A DNA stretch of 12,355 bases, taken from the NCBI GenBank assembly GCA_003694205.1, contig RFKS01000259.1:1-12355 (forward strand), in the 5' to 3' direction. Under the pieces are notes generated by a model. That model was not told where the DNA came from and searched no databases. It worked only from the letters and a program-made list of their open reading frames with translations. Shown here piece after piece: positions 1 through 5,534 of this stretch. A program made the translations under genes and the position numbers. The stretch is from Alphaproteobacteria bacterium (GTDB lineage Bacteria; Pseudomonadota; Alphaproteobacteria; Sphingomonadales; Rhodothalassiaceae). Position 1 is the stretch's first letter. Every line of letters begins with the position of its first letter.

Positions 1-351
1 CGGGATGCCGAGCTTCTCGTAGGTGCGCAGGAGCTCGGGGTCCACCTCGTCGAGGCTTTTCGGCCCCGCCTTCGTCTTCGGCGCGGCGTAATAATATATG
101 CCCTGATAATCGATCGGCGGATAGTTTAGCTTCGCCCAGTGGGGCTCCTTCGCCCGCTGCCAGATCGCGAGCGCCTTGAGACGCCAGTCGAGAAGCCAGT
201 CGGGCTCGCCCTTCTTCGCCGAGATGTAACGAACCACGTCCTCGGACAGCCCCTTCGGCGCATATTCGGAGTCGATGGCGCTCGTCCAGCCGTGTTCATA
301 TTGGCCGGAAAGGGCTGCGACCTGCGCCTTGGTGTCGGCATTTGCACTCAT
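1..351 (-). CDS. sufB: Fe-S cluster assembly scaffold SufB (N-terminal part, cut by window edge)
   Basis: This is the first 117 codons of SufB, the core scaffold of the SufBCD complex that builds Fe-S clusters in the cytoplasm. The visible protein begins MSANADTKAQV and has the family's N-terminal signature: a GLSEDVVRYIS segment, then KKGEPDWLLDWRLKA, then LNYPPIDYQGIYYYAAPK. These I recognise from SufB proteins generally. Complete SufB is usually about 480-500 residues, so roughly three quarters lies off the left edge, including the catalytic core. The start is the ATG at 351; a GAGG sits nine bases upstream and overlaps the stop of the preceding regulator gene, 12 bp away, so the two are very likely cotranscribed and perhaps translationally coupled. 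No cysteine desulfurase gene lies between regulator and sufB. Identification is firm from sequence pattern; activity is inferred from the family. Confidence 0.93.
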   Translation of the reverse strand, partial: MSANADTKAQVAALSGQYEHGWTSAIDSEYAPKGLSEDVVRYISAKKGEPDWLLDWRLKALAIWQRAKEPHWAKLNYPPIDYQGIYYYAAPKTKAGPKSLDEVDPELLRTYEKLGIP

Positions 352-363
352 GATTGTTTTACC

Positions 364-840
364 TCACTGGCCCTCACTGGCGCCGCGTCCGGCTTCCGTG
401 GCTGACCTGGCACGCCCGGCGAGCGCCGCCGCTGGCGGTGTCACACCGGCGATGTCCGACAGGCGTACACGCTCCAGCCCGTCCCTGACCGCATGGTTGA
501 TCACCTGCCAGTGCAGGCGCATCGCGCAGACGGGCTCGAAATCGCAGTCGCCCGGCGCATTCTCGATACAGTGAACGAGCGCGATCGGACCGTCGACCGC
601 CTCGATGACATCGGCGACCGATATCTCGCTTGCCGGACGGGCAAGGGAGAAGCCGCCCTTGAGCCCGCGATGCGAGGCAAGAAGGCCGGCCCGCGACATG
701 GCCCCGAGAATCTTCGCCACCGTGGCCACCGGCAGCCCCGTCTCCTCGGCCAGCGTCGCGGCATTGCTGCGGCGATCATTGCCCGCGAGGCGACCCGCGA
801 GAACGACCGCATAATCGGCGAGATTGGTCAGGCGTATCAT
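364..840 (-). CDS. Rrf2-family regulator of the SUF Fe-S assembly operon
   Basis: A 158-residue Rrf2-family transcription factor of the type that precedes suf operons. It begins MIRLTNLADYAVVL, a typical Rrf2 start. Residues 25-65 form the winged helix-turn-helix, with EETGLPVATVAKIL as recognition region and a SHRGLKGGFSLARP wing. The sensing loop carries Cys91, Cys99 and Cys105 in a C-X7-C-X5-C pattern, close to the cluster ligands of IscR and NsrR (C-X5-C-X5-C), so it probably binds an Fe-S cluster and adjusts suf expression to Fe-S or iron status. The pattern closely resembles the 'SUF system Fe-S cluster assembly regulator' subgroup rather than isc-operon IscR. Upstream lie a predicted promoter with an internal dyad and a separate perfect palindrome, both possible autoregulatory sites. 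The Shine-Dalgarno is weak. The alanine-rich tail after residue 130 is probably disordered. Family assignment is strong; ligand and targets are inferred. Confidence 0.9.
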   Translation of the reverse strand: MIRLTNLADYAVVLAGRLAGNDRRSNAATLAEETGLPVATVAKILGAMSRAGLLASHRGLKGGFSLARPASEISVADVIEAVDGPIALVHCIENAPGDCDFEPVCAMRLHWQVINHAVRDGLERVRLSDIAGVTPPAAALAGRARSATEAGRGASEGQ

Positions 841-860
841 CTCGGCACCGCTTGTGGAAA

Positions 861-873
861 CACGGATTCCGTG
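861..873. promoter_or_regulatory. Perfect 13-bp palindrome containing a GANTC site in the suf-regulator leader
   Basis: CACGGATTCCGTG has two perfect 6-bp arms around one central T. It lies 21-33 bases before the ATG of the Rrf2 gene, just downstream of the predicted -10. Its centre contains GATTC (865-869), the target class of the alphaproteobacterial methylase CcrM. It could be an operator or a hairpin at the mRNA 5' end. The palindrome is seen directly; a function is inferred. Confidence 0.45.
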
Positions 874-881
874 GCCCGCTC

Positions 882-911
882 TTAATTCGGACCAATATCG
901 TCCAGTTTCAA
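882..911 (-). promoter_or_regulatory. Predicted promoter of the regulator-sufB operon
   Basis: Read on the minus strand there is TTGAAA (911-906), an 18-base spacer and AATTAA (887-882), ending 41 bases before the regulator start codon. This is a reasonable sigma70-type match in an AT-richer patch of otherwise GC-rich DNA. It implies the suf genes have their own promoter and do not depend on gcrA read-through. Confidence 0.45.
889..903. promoter_or_regulatory. Dyad within the suf promoter spacer, candidate Rrf2 operator
   Basis: GGAC and GTCC form 4-bp inverted arms around the AT-rich seven-base centre CAATATC. The dyad sits between the predicted -35 and -10, where a bound repressor would block RNA polymerase. 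Rrf2 regulators commonly bind dyads with an AT-rich centre. The match is short, so this is suggestive only. Confidence 0.35.
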
Positions 912-978
912 ATGGCGCCTCGCGCGGGCCATGTCAATGGGACAATTGCGCACGGACGTGAGGCTGGTCCGACCGTGA

Positions 979-1389
979 TCAGGGCCGCAGGCGGGGAGGC
1001 CGGCGGTCGCGGCGCGGCTGCTGGGACTGATAGGCCTCGCGGCAATGATCGGCGCAATAGGGCATGCCGGGAACCGAATCGCGGCCGCAGAAATGGAAGT
1101 CCGGCTCGCCCGGGTGGCCGATCGGCCATTTGCACATGCGTTCGGTGAGGTCGAGAAGACCGACCCTGTTGCGAAGGGCATCCTTCTTTTTCCGGCTGCG
1201 CGCAGGCTTCGCTCGCGCCGGCTCCGATTTGACCGGAGAGGGGCGTGACTTGAGACCCAGGCGATGCGCCTTGCCGATGACCGCGTTGCGGGTGATCCCG
1301 TCGCCAAGCTCGCTCGCGATCTGGCTCGCCGAAAGGCCCCTGTCCCAGAGCTTTTTCAGTTCGGCGATCTTCTCGTCGGTCCAGGCCAT
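979..1389 (-). CDS. gcrA: GcrA cell-cycle transcriptional regulator
   Basis: A 136-residue GcrA, an alphaproteobacterial cell-cycle regulator that binds sigma70-RNA polymerase and acts at promoters carrying CcrM-methylated GANTC sites. Residues 1-46 form the DNA-binding helix-turn-helix (MAWTDEKIAELKKLW, then GITRNAVIGKAHRLGL). Residues 47-72 are a Lys/Arg/Pro-rich linker. Residues 78-120 form the conserved C-terminal sigma-interacting module with CKWPIGHPGE, FHFCGRD and MPYCADHC. Cys86, Cys101, Cys112 and His115/Cys116 look like a zinc knuckle; that is inference. The start is the ATG at 1389, preceded by GGAGA at good spacing; an open frame extends upstream to 1542, but the conserved GcrA N-terminus begins here. 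The protein is shorter than the Caulobacter one (about 170 residues), mainly because of a short linker and tail. It is divergent from the permease gene and tandem with the suf regulator, 138 bp downstream. Confidence 0.95.
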   Translation of the reverse strand: MAWTDEKIAELKKLWDRGLSASQIASELGDGITRNAVIGKAHRLGLKSRPSPVKSEPARAKPARSRKKKDALRNRVGLLDLTERMCKWPIGHPGEPDFHFCGRDSVPGMPYCADHCREAYQSQQPRRDRRPPRLRP

Positions 1390-1442
1390 GGTCGTCTCCA
1401 GGTGCGGGAGCCCCCGGGCGGGGGCGCTGCGGGCGCCCGTGA

Positions 1443-1470
1443 ATATAGGATCACGGGGACCGAAGGCAAG
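1443..1470 (-). promoter_or_regulatory. Predicted gcrA promoter
   Basis: On the minus strand CTTGCC (1470-1465), a 16-base spacer and CTATAT (1448-1443) resemble the CTTGAC/CTATAT housekeeping promoter pattern described for rhizobia. The expected transcript start is about 45 bases before the gcrA ATG. The leader in between is extremely G/C-rich (for example 1410-1440) and might fold. Confidence 0.5.
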
Positions 1471-1477
1471 GCTCCAG

Positions 1478-1505
1478 CTTGCCAGACCCGACGTGGCCGG
1501 ATAAT
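1478..1505 (+). promoter_or_regulatory. Predicted permease promoter, divergent from the gcrA promoter
   Basis: CTTGCC (1478-1483), a 16-base spacer and GATAAT (1500-1505). Transcription would begin near 1512, which excludes an in-frame TTG at 1479 as the permease start and favours the GTG at 1560. Its -35 is the mirror image of the gcrA -35 seven bases away. Confidence 0.4.
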
Positions 1506-1559
1506 GCTTGGCGCACCATCCCGCAGGGGCAGATACCCGCAAGAGAGGGCGTCAGACAG

Positions 1560-2405
1560 GTGAATCGGGCAGCGAGCGGCAGCTTGCCGGGCTTTGCGGT
1601 CCGGCGGATCGGGCGGATGAACGGCCGCGGGCTGTGGACCCTTTTCGAGAAGGAGGTGCGGCGCTTCCTCAAGGTGTGGCTGCAGACCATCGCCGCGCCG
1701 GCGATGCAGGCGGTCCTCTTCTTTCTCATCTTTGCGGTCGTTCTCGGCGGCTCGGACCGGGTCACGACGCATGTCGCCTATACGCAGTTTCTCGCCCCAG
1801 GGCTCATCGTCATGGCGCTGTTGCAGAACGCCTTCGCCAACACCTCGTCCTCGCTCATCATCTCCAAGGTCCAGGGGACGCTCGTCGATGTGCTGATGCC
1901 GCCCCTGTCGGCGGGCGAACTGGTGCTCGGCTATGTTGGTGGGGGGGTGACGCGAGGGCTGTTGATCGCCGCGGTTCTGGTCGCCGCCTTCTGGGCGTTG
2001 CCGATGGACACCATCCTCGTGCGCCATCCCTGGGCGATCCTTTATTTCGGCACGGCGGCGGCGGTGATGCTGTCGCTGATCGGGCTTCTCACCGGCATCT
2101 GGGCAGAGAAGTTCGATCACGTGGCGACCATCGGCAATTTCGTCATCGCGCCCTTGACGCTTCTCTCCGGCACCTTCTTCTCGCTCGATCGTCTGGCCGC
2201 CCGCATGGGCGACAAGGGGCACTGGCTCGAGCCCGTGCTCGGCGCCAATCCCTTCTTCTACATGATCGACGGCTTTCGCTACGGTTTCATCGGCGAGGCC
2301 GACAGCGACATCGCCGTCGGCGTCGTCGTCGTTTTTGCCATCGACGTCATTCTCTGGTGGCTCGCCTGGCGGGCCGTTGATCGCGGCTGGCACCTCAAGC
2401 CCTGA
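1560..2405 (+). CDS. ABC-2 type transporter permease without an adjacent ATPase
   Basis: About 281 residues, an integral membrane protein of the ABC-2 permease family, the class that exports drugs, polysaccharides or lipids. After the amphipathic start GLWTLFEKEVRRFLKVW, typical of this family, about six membrane segments are visible: MQAVLFFLIFAVVLGG, LAPGLIVMALLQNAF, TRGLLIAAVLVAAFWAL, LYFGTAAAVMLSLIGLL, FVIAPLTLLSGTFF and VGVVVVFAIDVILWWLAW. A conserved loop (GANPFFYMIDGFRYGF) precedes the last. I chose the GTG at 1560, with GAGAGG about ten bases upstream and 48 bases after the predicted transcript start; the ATG at 1617 (262 residues) is the alternative. No ATP-binding subunit gene is present in the window, so its partner must be elsewhere and the substrate is unknown. 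A run of seven G at 1941-1947 is inside the gene. Its end overlaps the convergent decarboxylase gene by 11 bp. Confidence 0.85.
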   Translation: MNRAASGSLPGFAVRRIGRMNGRGLWTLFEKEVRRFLKVWLQTIAAPAMQAVLFFLIFAVVLGGSDRVTTHVAYTQFLAPGLIVMALLQNAFANTSSSLIISKVQGTLVDVLMPPLSAGELVLGYVGGGVTRGLLIAAVLVAAFWALPMDTILVRHPWAILYFGTAAAVMLSLIGLLTGIWAEKFDHVATIGNFVIAPLTLLSGTFFSLDRLAARMGDKGHWLEPVLGANPFFYMIDGFRYGFIGEADSDIAVGVVVVFAIDVILWWLAWRAVDRGWHLKP

Positions 2406-3837
2406 GGTCGCGCGCTGCGGCATCGAGCGCCTCGACAACGCCGTCGATTTGCTCCGCATCGAGCCGCGGGTTGATCGTGCACATCCGCAGCGTCCGCCGG
2501 CCCGCGATCTCGGTCGTCGACAGGAAGGCTTCATCGCGCGCGAGCACGGTCTCGGCGATGGCGAGCTGGCGTCTGTCCAGATCCGCGGAATCCGCATCCG
2601 GCGGCTCGTGGCGAAAGGCGAGCATCGCCAGCGAGGCCGGTGAGACGATGCGCCAGTGCGGGCGCGTGCGCAGCGCCGCTTCGGCCCGCTCGGCCATGTT
2701 CATGCCGTGTCTGATGGCGGCGCGAAAGGCATCGGTGCCAAAGGTCTGCAGCGACAGCCACAGCTTGAGCGCCCTGAGGCCGCGGGTGAGCTCGATGCCG
2801 TGGTCGCGGTAGTTGATGCGGCCGGGCCGCGGCGCGGAATCCCGGAGATAGGCCGGCAGGACATGAAAGGCGTCATAGAGCCAGTGCATGTCGCGAACGA
2901 GCAGCGCGCCGCAATCGAAGGGCTGGAAGAACCACTTGTGGGGATCCATCGTCACCGAATGCGCGCGCTCGATGCCGGCGAGAAGCGCCCGCGCCTCATC
3001 GACGAGTAGCGCAGCGCCGCCATAGGCGGCATCAACATGGAGCCACAGATCCTCCCCTGCCACGATGTCCGCGAGTGCGCCAAGCGGATCAACGGTGCCG
3101 GTACTCGTCGTCCCGGCATTGCCGACGACGAGAAAAGGCCGCAGACCCGCCGCCCGGTCGGCGGCGATGCGGTCGCGGAGGGCCGCGGGGTCGAGGCGCA
3201 GCGACGCATCCGCGGCGAGGCGCACGAGTTGGTCCGATTGAAAGCCGAGCACCCTGAGCGCGCGGTCGACCGAGGAGTGGGTTTCCGAGGAGCAATAGAT
3301 GCGGGCGCCCGTCATGTCCTCGCCGAGCCGGTGGTGCCGGGCAACGGCGAGCGCCGTCAGATTGGCCATCGAGCCGCCGCTGACGAAAAGCCCGCCCGCC
3401 TGCTCCGGCAGTCCGGCGAGCCCGGCGAGCCAGCGGATCGTGGCCAGCTCCACCTCGGTCGGTCCCTGCGCATGCTTGGCGGTGCCGGCGAAGATATTGA
3501 CCCCTGCCGATAGGACCTCCGCCATCGCGCCGACGAAGTTGCCCGGCCCCGGGATGTAGGCGAAAAAGCGCGGGTCGCTGACCGGAATCACGTCGGCGAG
3601 GACGCGCTCCCGCACCAGGGCAAGGGCGGCCATCGGATCCTGCGGCGCCGCCGGAAAGGGCAGATCGGCAATGCCGAGGCCGGGATCGCTGCCATCCGCC
3701 GTCGCGACCAGCGGCCCGGTGCCCAGCGCCGCGACATGATCGACGAGCATGTCGATGGCGGCGTAACCCAGCCGTCGCATGGCTTCCGCGTCGAGTTCCA
3801 GCCGGCGCGCGTCCGCCGCACAATCCACCGACGGCAT
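2395..3837 (-). CDS. PLP-dependent group II decarboxylase, aromatic-amino-acid type
   Basis: A 480-residue cytoplasmic decarboxylase of the group II (DDC/glutamate/tyrosine decarboxylase) family, about the usual length. Landmarks: FFAYIPGPGNF near 90-100; SGGSMANLTAL at 153-163 for cofactor phosphate; His186 in SSETHSSVDRA, the residue that stacks on PLP; Asp268 in WLHVDAAYGG, which contacts the pyridine nitrogen; and Lys301 in DPHKW, the Schiff-base lysine. In the mobile loop, INYRDHG places Tyr342 where animal DOPA decarboxylase has the protonating tyrosine; aldehyde-synthase relatives have Phe there, so true decarboxylation to an amine is expected. Overall it looks most like aromatic-L-amino-acid decarboxylases, but the substrate cannot be fixed from sequence. 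It begins three bases after the monooxygenase-like gene with no good Shine-Dalgarno, which suggests translational coupling. Its 3' end overlaps the convergent permease gene. Confidence 0.9.
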   Translation of the reverse strand: MPSVDCAADARRLELDAEAMRRLGYAAIDMLVDHVAALGTGPLVATADGSDPGLGIADLPFPAAPQDPMAALALVRERVLADVIPVSDPRFFAYIPGPGNFVGAMAEVLSAGVNIFAGTAKHAQGPTEVELATIRWLAGLAGLPEQAGGLFVSGGSMANLTALAVARHHRLGEDMTGARIYCSSETHSSVDRALRVLGFQSDQLVRLAADASLRLDPAALRDRIAADRAAGLRPFLVVGNAGTTSTGTVDPLGALADIVAGEDLWLHVDAAYGGAALLVDEARALLAGIERAHSVTMDPHKWFFQPFDCGALLVRDMHWLYDAFHVLPAYLRDSAPRPGRINYRDHGIELTRGLRALKLWLSLQTFGTDAFRAAIRHGMNMAERAEAALRTRPHWRIVSPASLAMLAFRHEPPDADSADLDRRQLAIAETVLARDEAFLSTTEIAGRRTLRMCTINPRLDAEQIDGVVEALDAAARDLRA

Positions 3838-3840
3838 CTG

Positions 3841-4167
3841 CTAGTCGCCCGCAGCCGGAAAATCGGCACGCACCTCATAGTGCGCGGATTGTCCGGCGAA
3901 TCGCTTGAGCAGCGCCTGCGCCGCAGCCGGAACATAGGCGCGGGCGTAATCCTCGCCGGCGAAGGCCCGAACGGCATCGAGCGAATCGAACCACATGAGC
4001 GTCACGAAGACGACCTCGTCGCCGTCATCCCGGCGCAGCACCTCGATATGCCGGAAGCCCTCGACGCGCTTTTCCATGATGCCGGGAATGACCTCGCCGA
4101 GGAGCAGTTTCTCATAGGCGTCAGCCTTTTCGGGGTCCGTCCAGCCATGCCAGAGTCGCAGGATCAT
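3841..4167 (-). CDS. Small antibiotic-biosynthesis-monooxygenase-like (dimeric alpha/beta barrel) protein
   Basis: A 108-residue protein that looks like a ferredoxin-like dimeric alpha/beta barrel of the ABM family. It starts MILRLWHGWTDPEKADAYE (first strand and helix), continues with GFRHIEVLRRDDGDEVVFVT (two strands), then WFDSLDAVRAFAGEDY, a motif typical of these folds, and ends in a C-terminal strand near HYEVRADF. Members include cofactor-free monooxygenases, heme-degrading enzymes and proteins without known activity; no diagnostic catalytic residues let me choose. The start at 4167 follows a strong GGGGAGG; the frame remains open to 4221 but lacks such a site there. It is the first gene of a two-gene unit with the decarboxylase (3-base gap), so a role linked to amine or amino-acid chemistry is plausible but inferred. 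It is divergent from argD. Confidence 0.75.
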   Translation of the reverse strand: MILRLWHGWTDPEKADAYEKLLLGEVIPGIMEKRVEGFRHIEVLRRDDGDEVVFVTLMWFDSLDAVRAFAGEDYARAYVPAAAQALLKRFAGQSAHYEVRADFPAAGD

Positions 4168-4172
4168 CACCG

Positions 4173-4179
4173 CCTCCCC
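4173..4179 (-). promoter_or_regulatory. Ribosome binding site deciding the monooxygenase-like start
   Basis: GGGGAGG on the minus strand, five bases before the ATG at 4167. It is the strongest Shine-Dalgarno in the minus-strand genes and selects this ATG over the upstream in-frame start at 4221. Confidence 0.8.
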
Positions 4180-4220
4180 ATTGCTCCTCGCGGAGCCTTG
4201 GCACGTTATCATTTTTCCCA

Positions 4221-4250
4221 CCTATAGCGCGGCCGGCCCGACATTGACAC
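4221..4250 (-). promoter_or_regulatory. Predicted promoter of the monooxygenase-like/decarboxylase unit
   Basis: On the minus strand GTGTCA (4250-4245), an 18-base spacer and TATAGG (4226-4221). The -35 shares bases with the -35 of the argD promoter on the opposite strand, so the two promoters may exclude each other. It is weaker than the argD promoter. Confidence 0.35.
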
Positions 4251-4272
4251 CATTCCCGGGCCATCCGATAGT
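4244..4272 (+). promoter_or_regulatory. Predicted argD-argF-hslO promoter
   Basis: A perfect TTGACA (4244-4249), a 17-base spacer and GATAGT (4267-4272). This is the best sigma70-type match in the window. It would give a leader of about 70 bases before the argD GTG. I see no obvious attenuator or leader peptide in that stretch. Confidence 0.65.
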
Positions 4273-4337
4273 GCGCCGGACATCACGGGAAGGCGCGGTC
4301 GGCGGCGGCCGCGTTGTCACTTTTCGGGAACAGGGAC

Positions 4338-4344
4338 AAGGAGG
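4338..4344 (+). promoter_or_regulatory. Ribosome binding site deciding the argD start
   Basis: AAGGAGG ends five bases before the GTG at 4350. It supports that GTG over the upstream TTG at 4314 and the ATG at 4365. Confidence 0.85.
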
Positions 4345-4349
4345 ACGAG

Positions 4350-5534
4350 GTGAGCTCGGCATTGATGTCGGTCTACCGGCCAGCGGATGTGGCGTTCGAG
4401 CGCGGCGAGGGCGTCTATCTCTACGATACCGAAGGCCGGCGCTATCTCGATTTCAATGCCGGAATCGCCGTCTCGGCGCTCGGCCATGCCCATCCGCATC
4501 TTGTCGAGACGCTGAAAAGCCAGGGCGAGAAGCTGTGGCACACCTCCAATCTTTACCGCATCCCCAATCAGGAGCGTCTCGCCGACCGCTTCGTCGCGGC
4601 AAGCTTCGCCGAGCGCTGCTTCTTCACCAATTCCGGCGTCGAGGCGATCGAATGCGCGATCAAGACGGCGCGCAAGTACTTCTACGACAAGGGTGAAGGC
4701 CATCGTCATCGCCTGATCACGCTTGAGGGCGCCTTTCACGGGCGTTCGATGGCGGCGATCTCCGCAGCCGGCCAGGAGAAGCTCACCAAGGGTTTCGCGC
4801 CGCTTCTGCCGGGTTTCGATCAGGTGCCGCCGGAAGACCTCGACGCGGTGCGCCGGGCCATCGGCCCCGAGACCGCGGGCGTCCTCGTCGAGCCGATCCT
4901 CGGCGAGGGCGGCATCCGGCCGCTCTCGGACGACTATCTGCGCGGCCTCAGGGCTCTCTGCGACGAGCATGGCCTGCTCCTGCTTCTTGACGAAATCCAG
5001 TGCGGCATGGGGCGCACCGGCAGGCTCTTCGCCCATGAATGGGCAGGCATCCGGCCCGACATCGTCGCGGTCGCCAAGGGTATCGGGGGCGGCTTTCCGC
5101 TCGGCGCCTGTCTTGCCACCGAAGAGGCGGCCTCGGGCATGACCCCGGGCAGCCACGGTACCACCTATGGCGGCAATCCGTTGGCCACCGCGGTCGGCAA
5201 CGCCGTGCTCGATGTCGTCCTCGCGCCCGGCTTTCTCGACGATGTGGTCCGTATCGCCGACTATCTCGAACAGCGTCTCGCGGAGTTCGCCGCCCGCCAC
5301 CACAATCGTGTCGAGACGGTGCGCGGCCGCGGGCTCATGCGGGGCGTGAAGCTGCGCGATATGGAGGCGCGCAAGGCGGTGGGCGAGATCCTCGCGCACG
5401 GTCTCCTCGTCGCGCCGGCGGGTGACAATGTGATTCGCCTGCTGCCGCCTCTGGTCATCGAAGAGGGCCATGTCGACGAGGCCATCGACATCCTCGATAC
5501 ATATTTTCGCTCGCTTGGCCCCGAGGCGCCCTGA
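4350..5534 (+). CDS. argD: Acetylornithine aminotransferase ArgD
   Basis: About 394 residues, the usual length for ArgD, a cytoplasmic PLP enzyme that transaminates N-acetylglutamate semialdehyde with glutamate to N-acetylornithine in arginine synthesis; many homologues also serve in lysine synthesis as succinyl-diaminopimelate aminotransferase. Features of class III aminotransferases: GIAVSALGHAHP near the N-terminus, FTNSGVEAIECAIK (cofactor phosphate site), AFHGRSMAA, LLLDEIQCGMGRTG with Asp214 for the pyridine nitrogen, and AKGIGGGFPLGA with Lys243 as the Schiff-base lysine. SHGTTYGGNPLA follows, the phosphate-contact segment of the partner subunit. The GTG at 4350 is chosen from its Shine-Dalgarno and from the match of the next residues (SSALMSVYRPADVAFERG) to ArgD N-termini. 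The stop shares one base with the argF start (TGATG), so the two are coupled. It is the first gene of an arginine operon. Confidence 0.95.
   Translation: MSSALMSVYRPADVAFERGEGVYLYDTEGRRYLDFNAGIAVSALGHAHPHLVETLKSQGEKLWHTSNLYRIPNQERLADRFVAASFAERCFFTNSGVEAIECAIKTARKYFYDKGEGHRHRLITLEGAFHGRSMAAISAAGQEKLTKGFAPLLPGFDQVPPEDLDAVRRAIGPETAGVLVEPILGEGGIRPLSDDYLRGLRALCDEHGLLLLLDEIQCGMGRTGRLFAHEWAGIRPDIVAVAKGIGGGFPLGACLATEEAASGMTPGSHGTTYGGNPLATAVGNAVLDVVLAPGFLDDVVRIADYLEQRLAEFAARHHNRVETVRGRGLMRGVKLRDMEARKAVGEILAHGLLVAPAGDNVIRLLPPLVIEEGHVDEAIDILDTYFRSLGPEAP

Noticed and set aside
1390..1542. N-terminal extension of gcrA
   Set aside because: GcrA proteins begin at the MAWTDEK-type segment; the upstream part crosses the predicted promoter.
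1356..2597. 413-codon minus-strand open frame opposite the permease
   Set aside because: It overlaps gcrA, the permease and the decarboxylase end. The composition is low-complexity and charged, and the permease frame has clear membrane segments.
4317..5471. 384-codon minus-strand open frame opposite argD
   Set aside because: Antisense shadow of argD, which has all its aminotransferase motifs; no family resemblance in the shadow translation.
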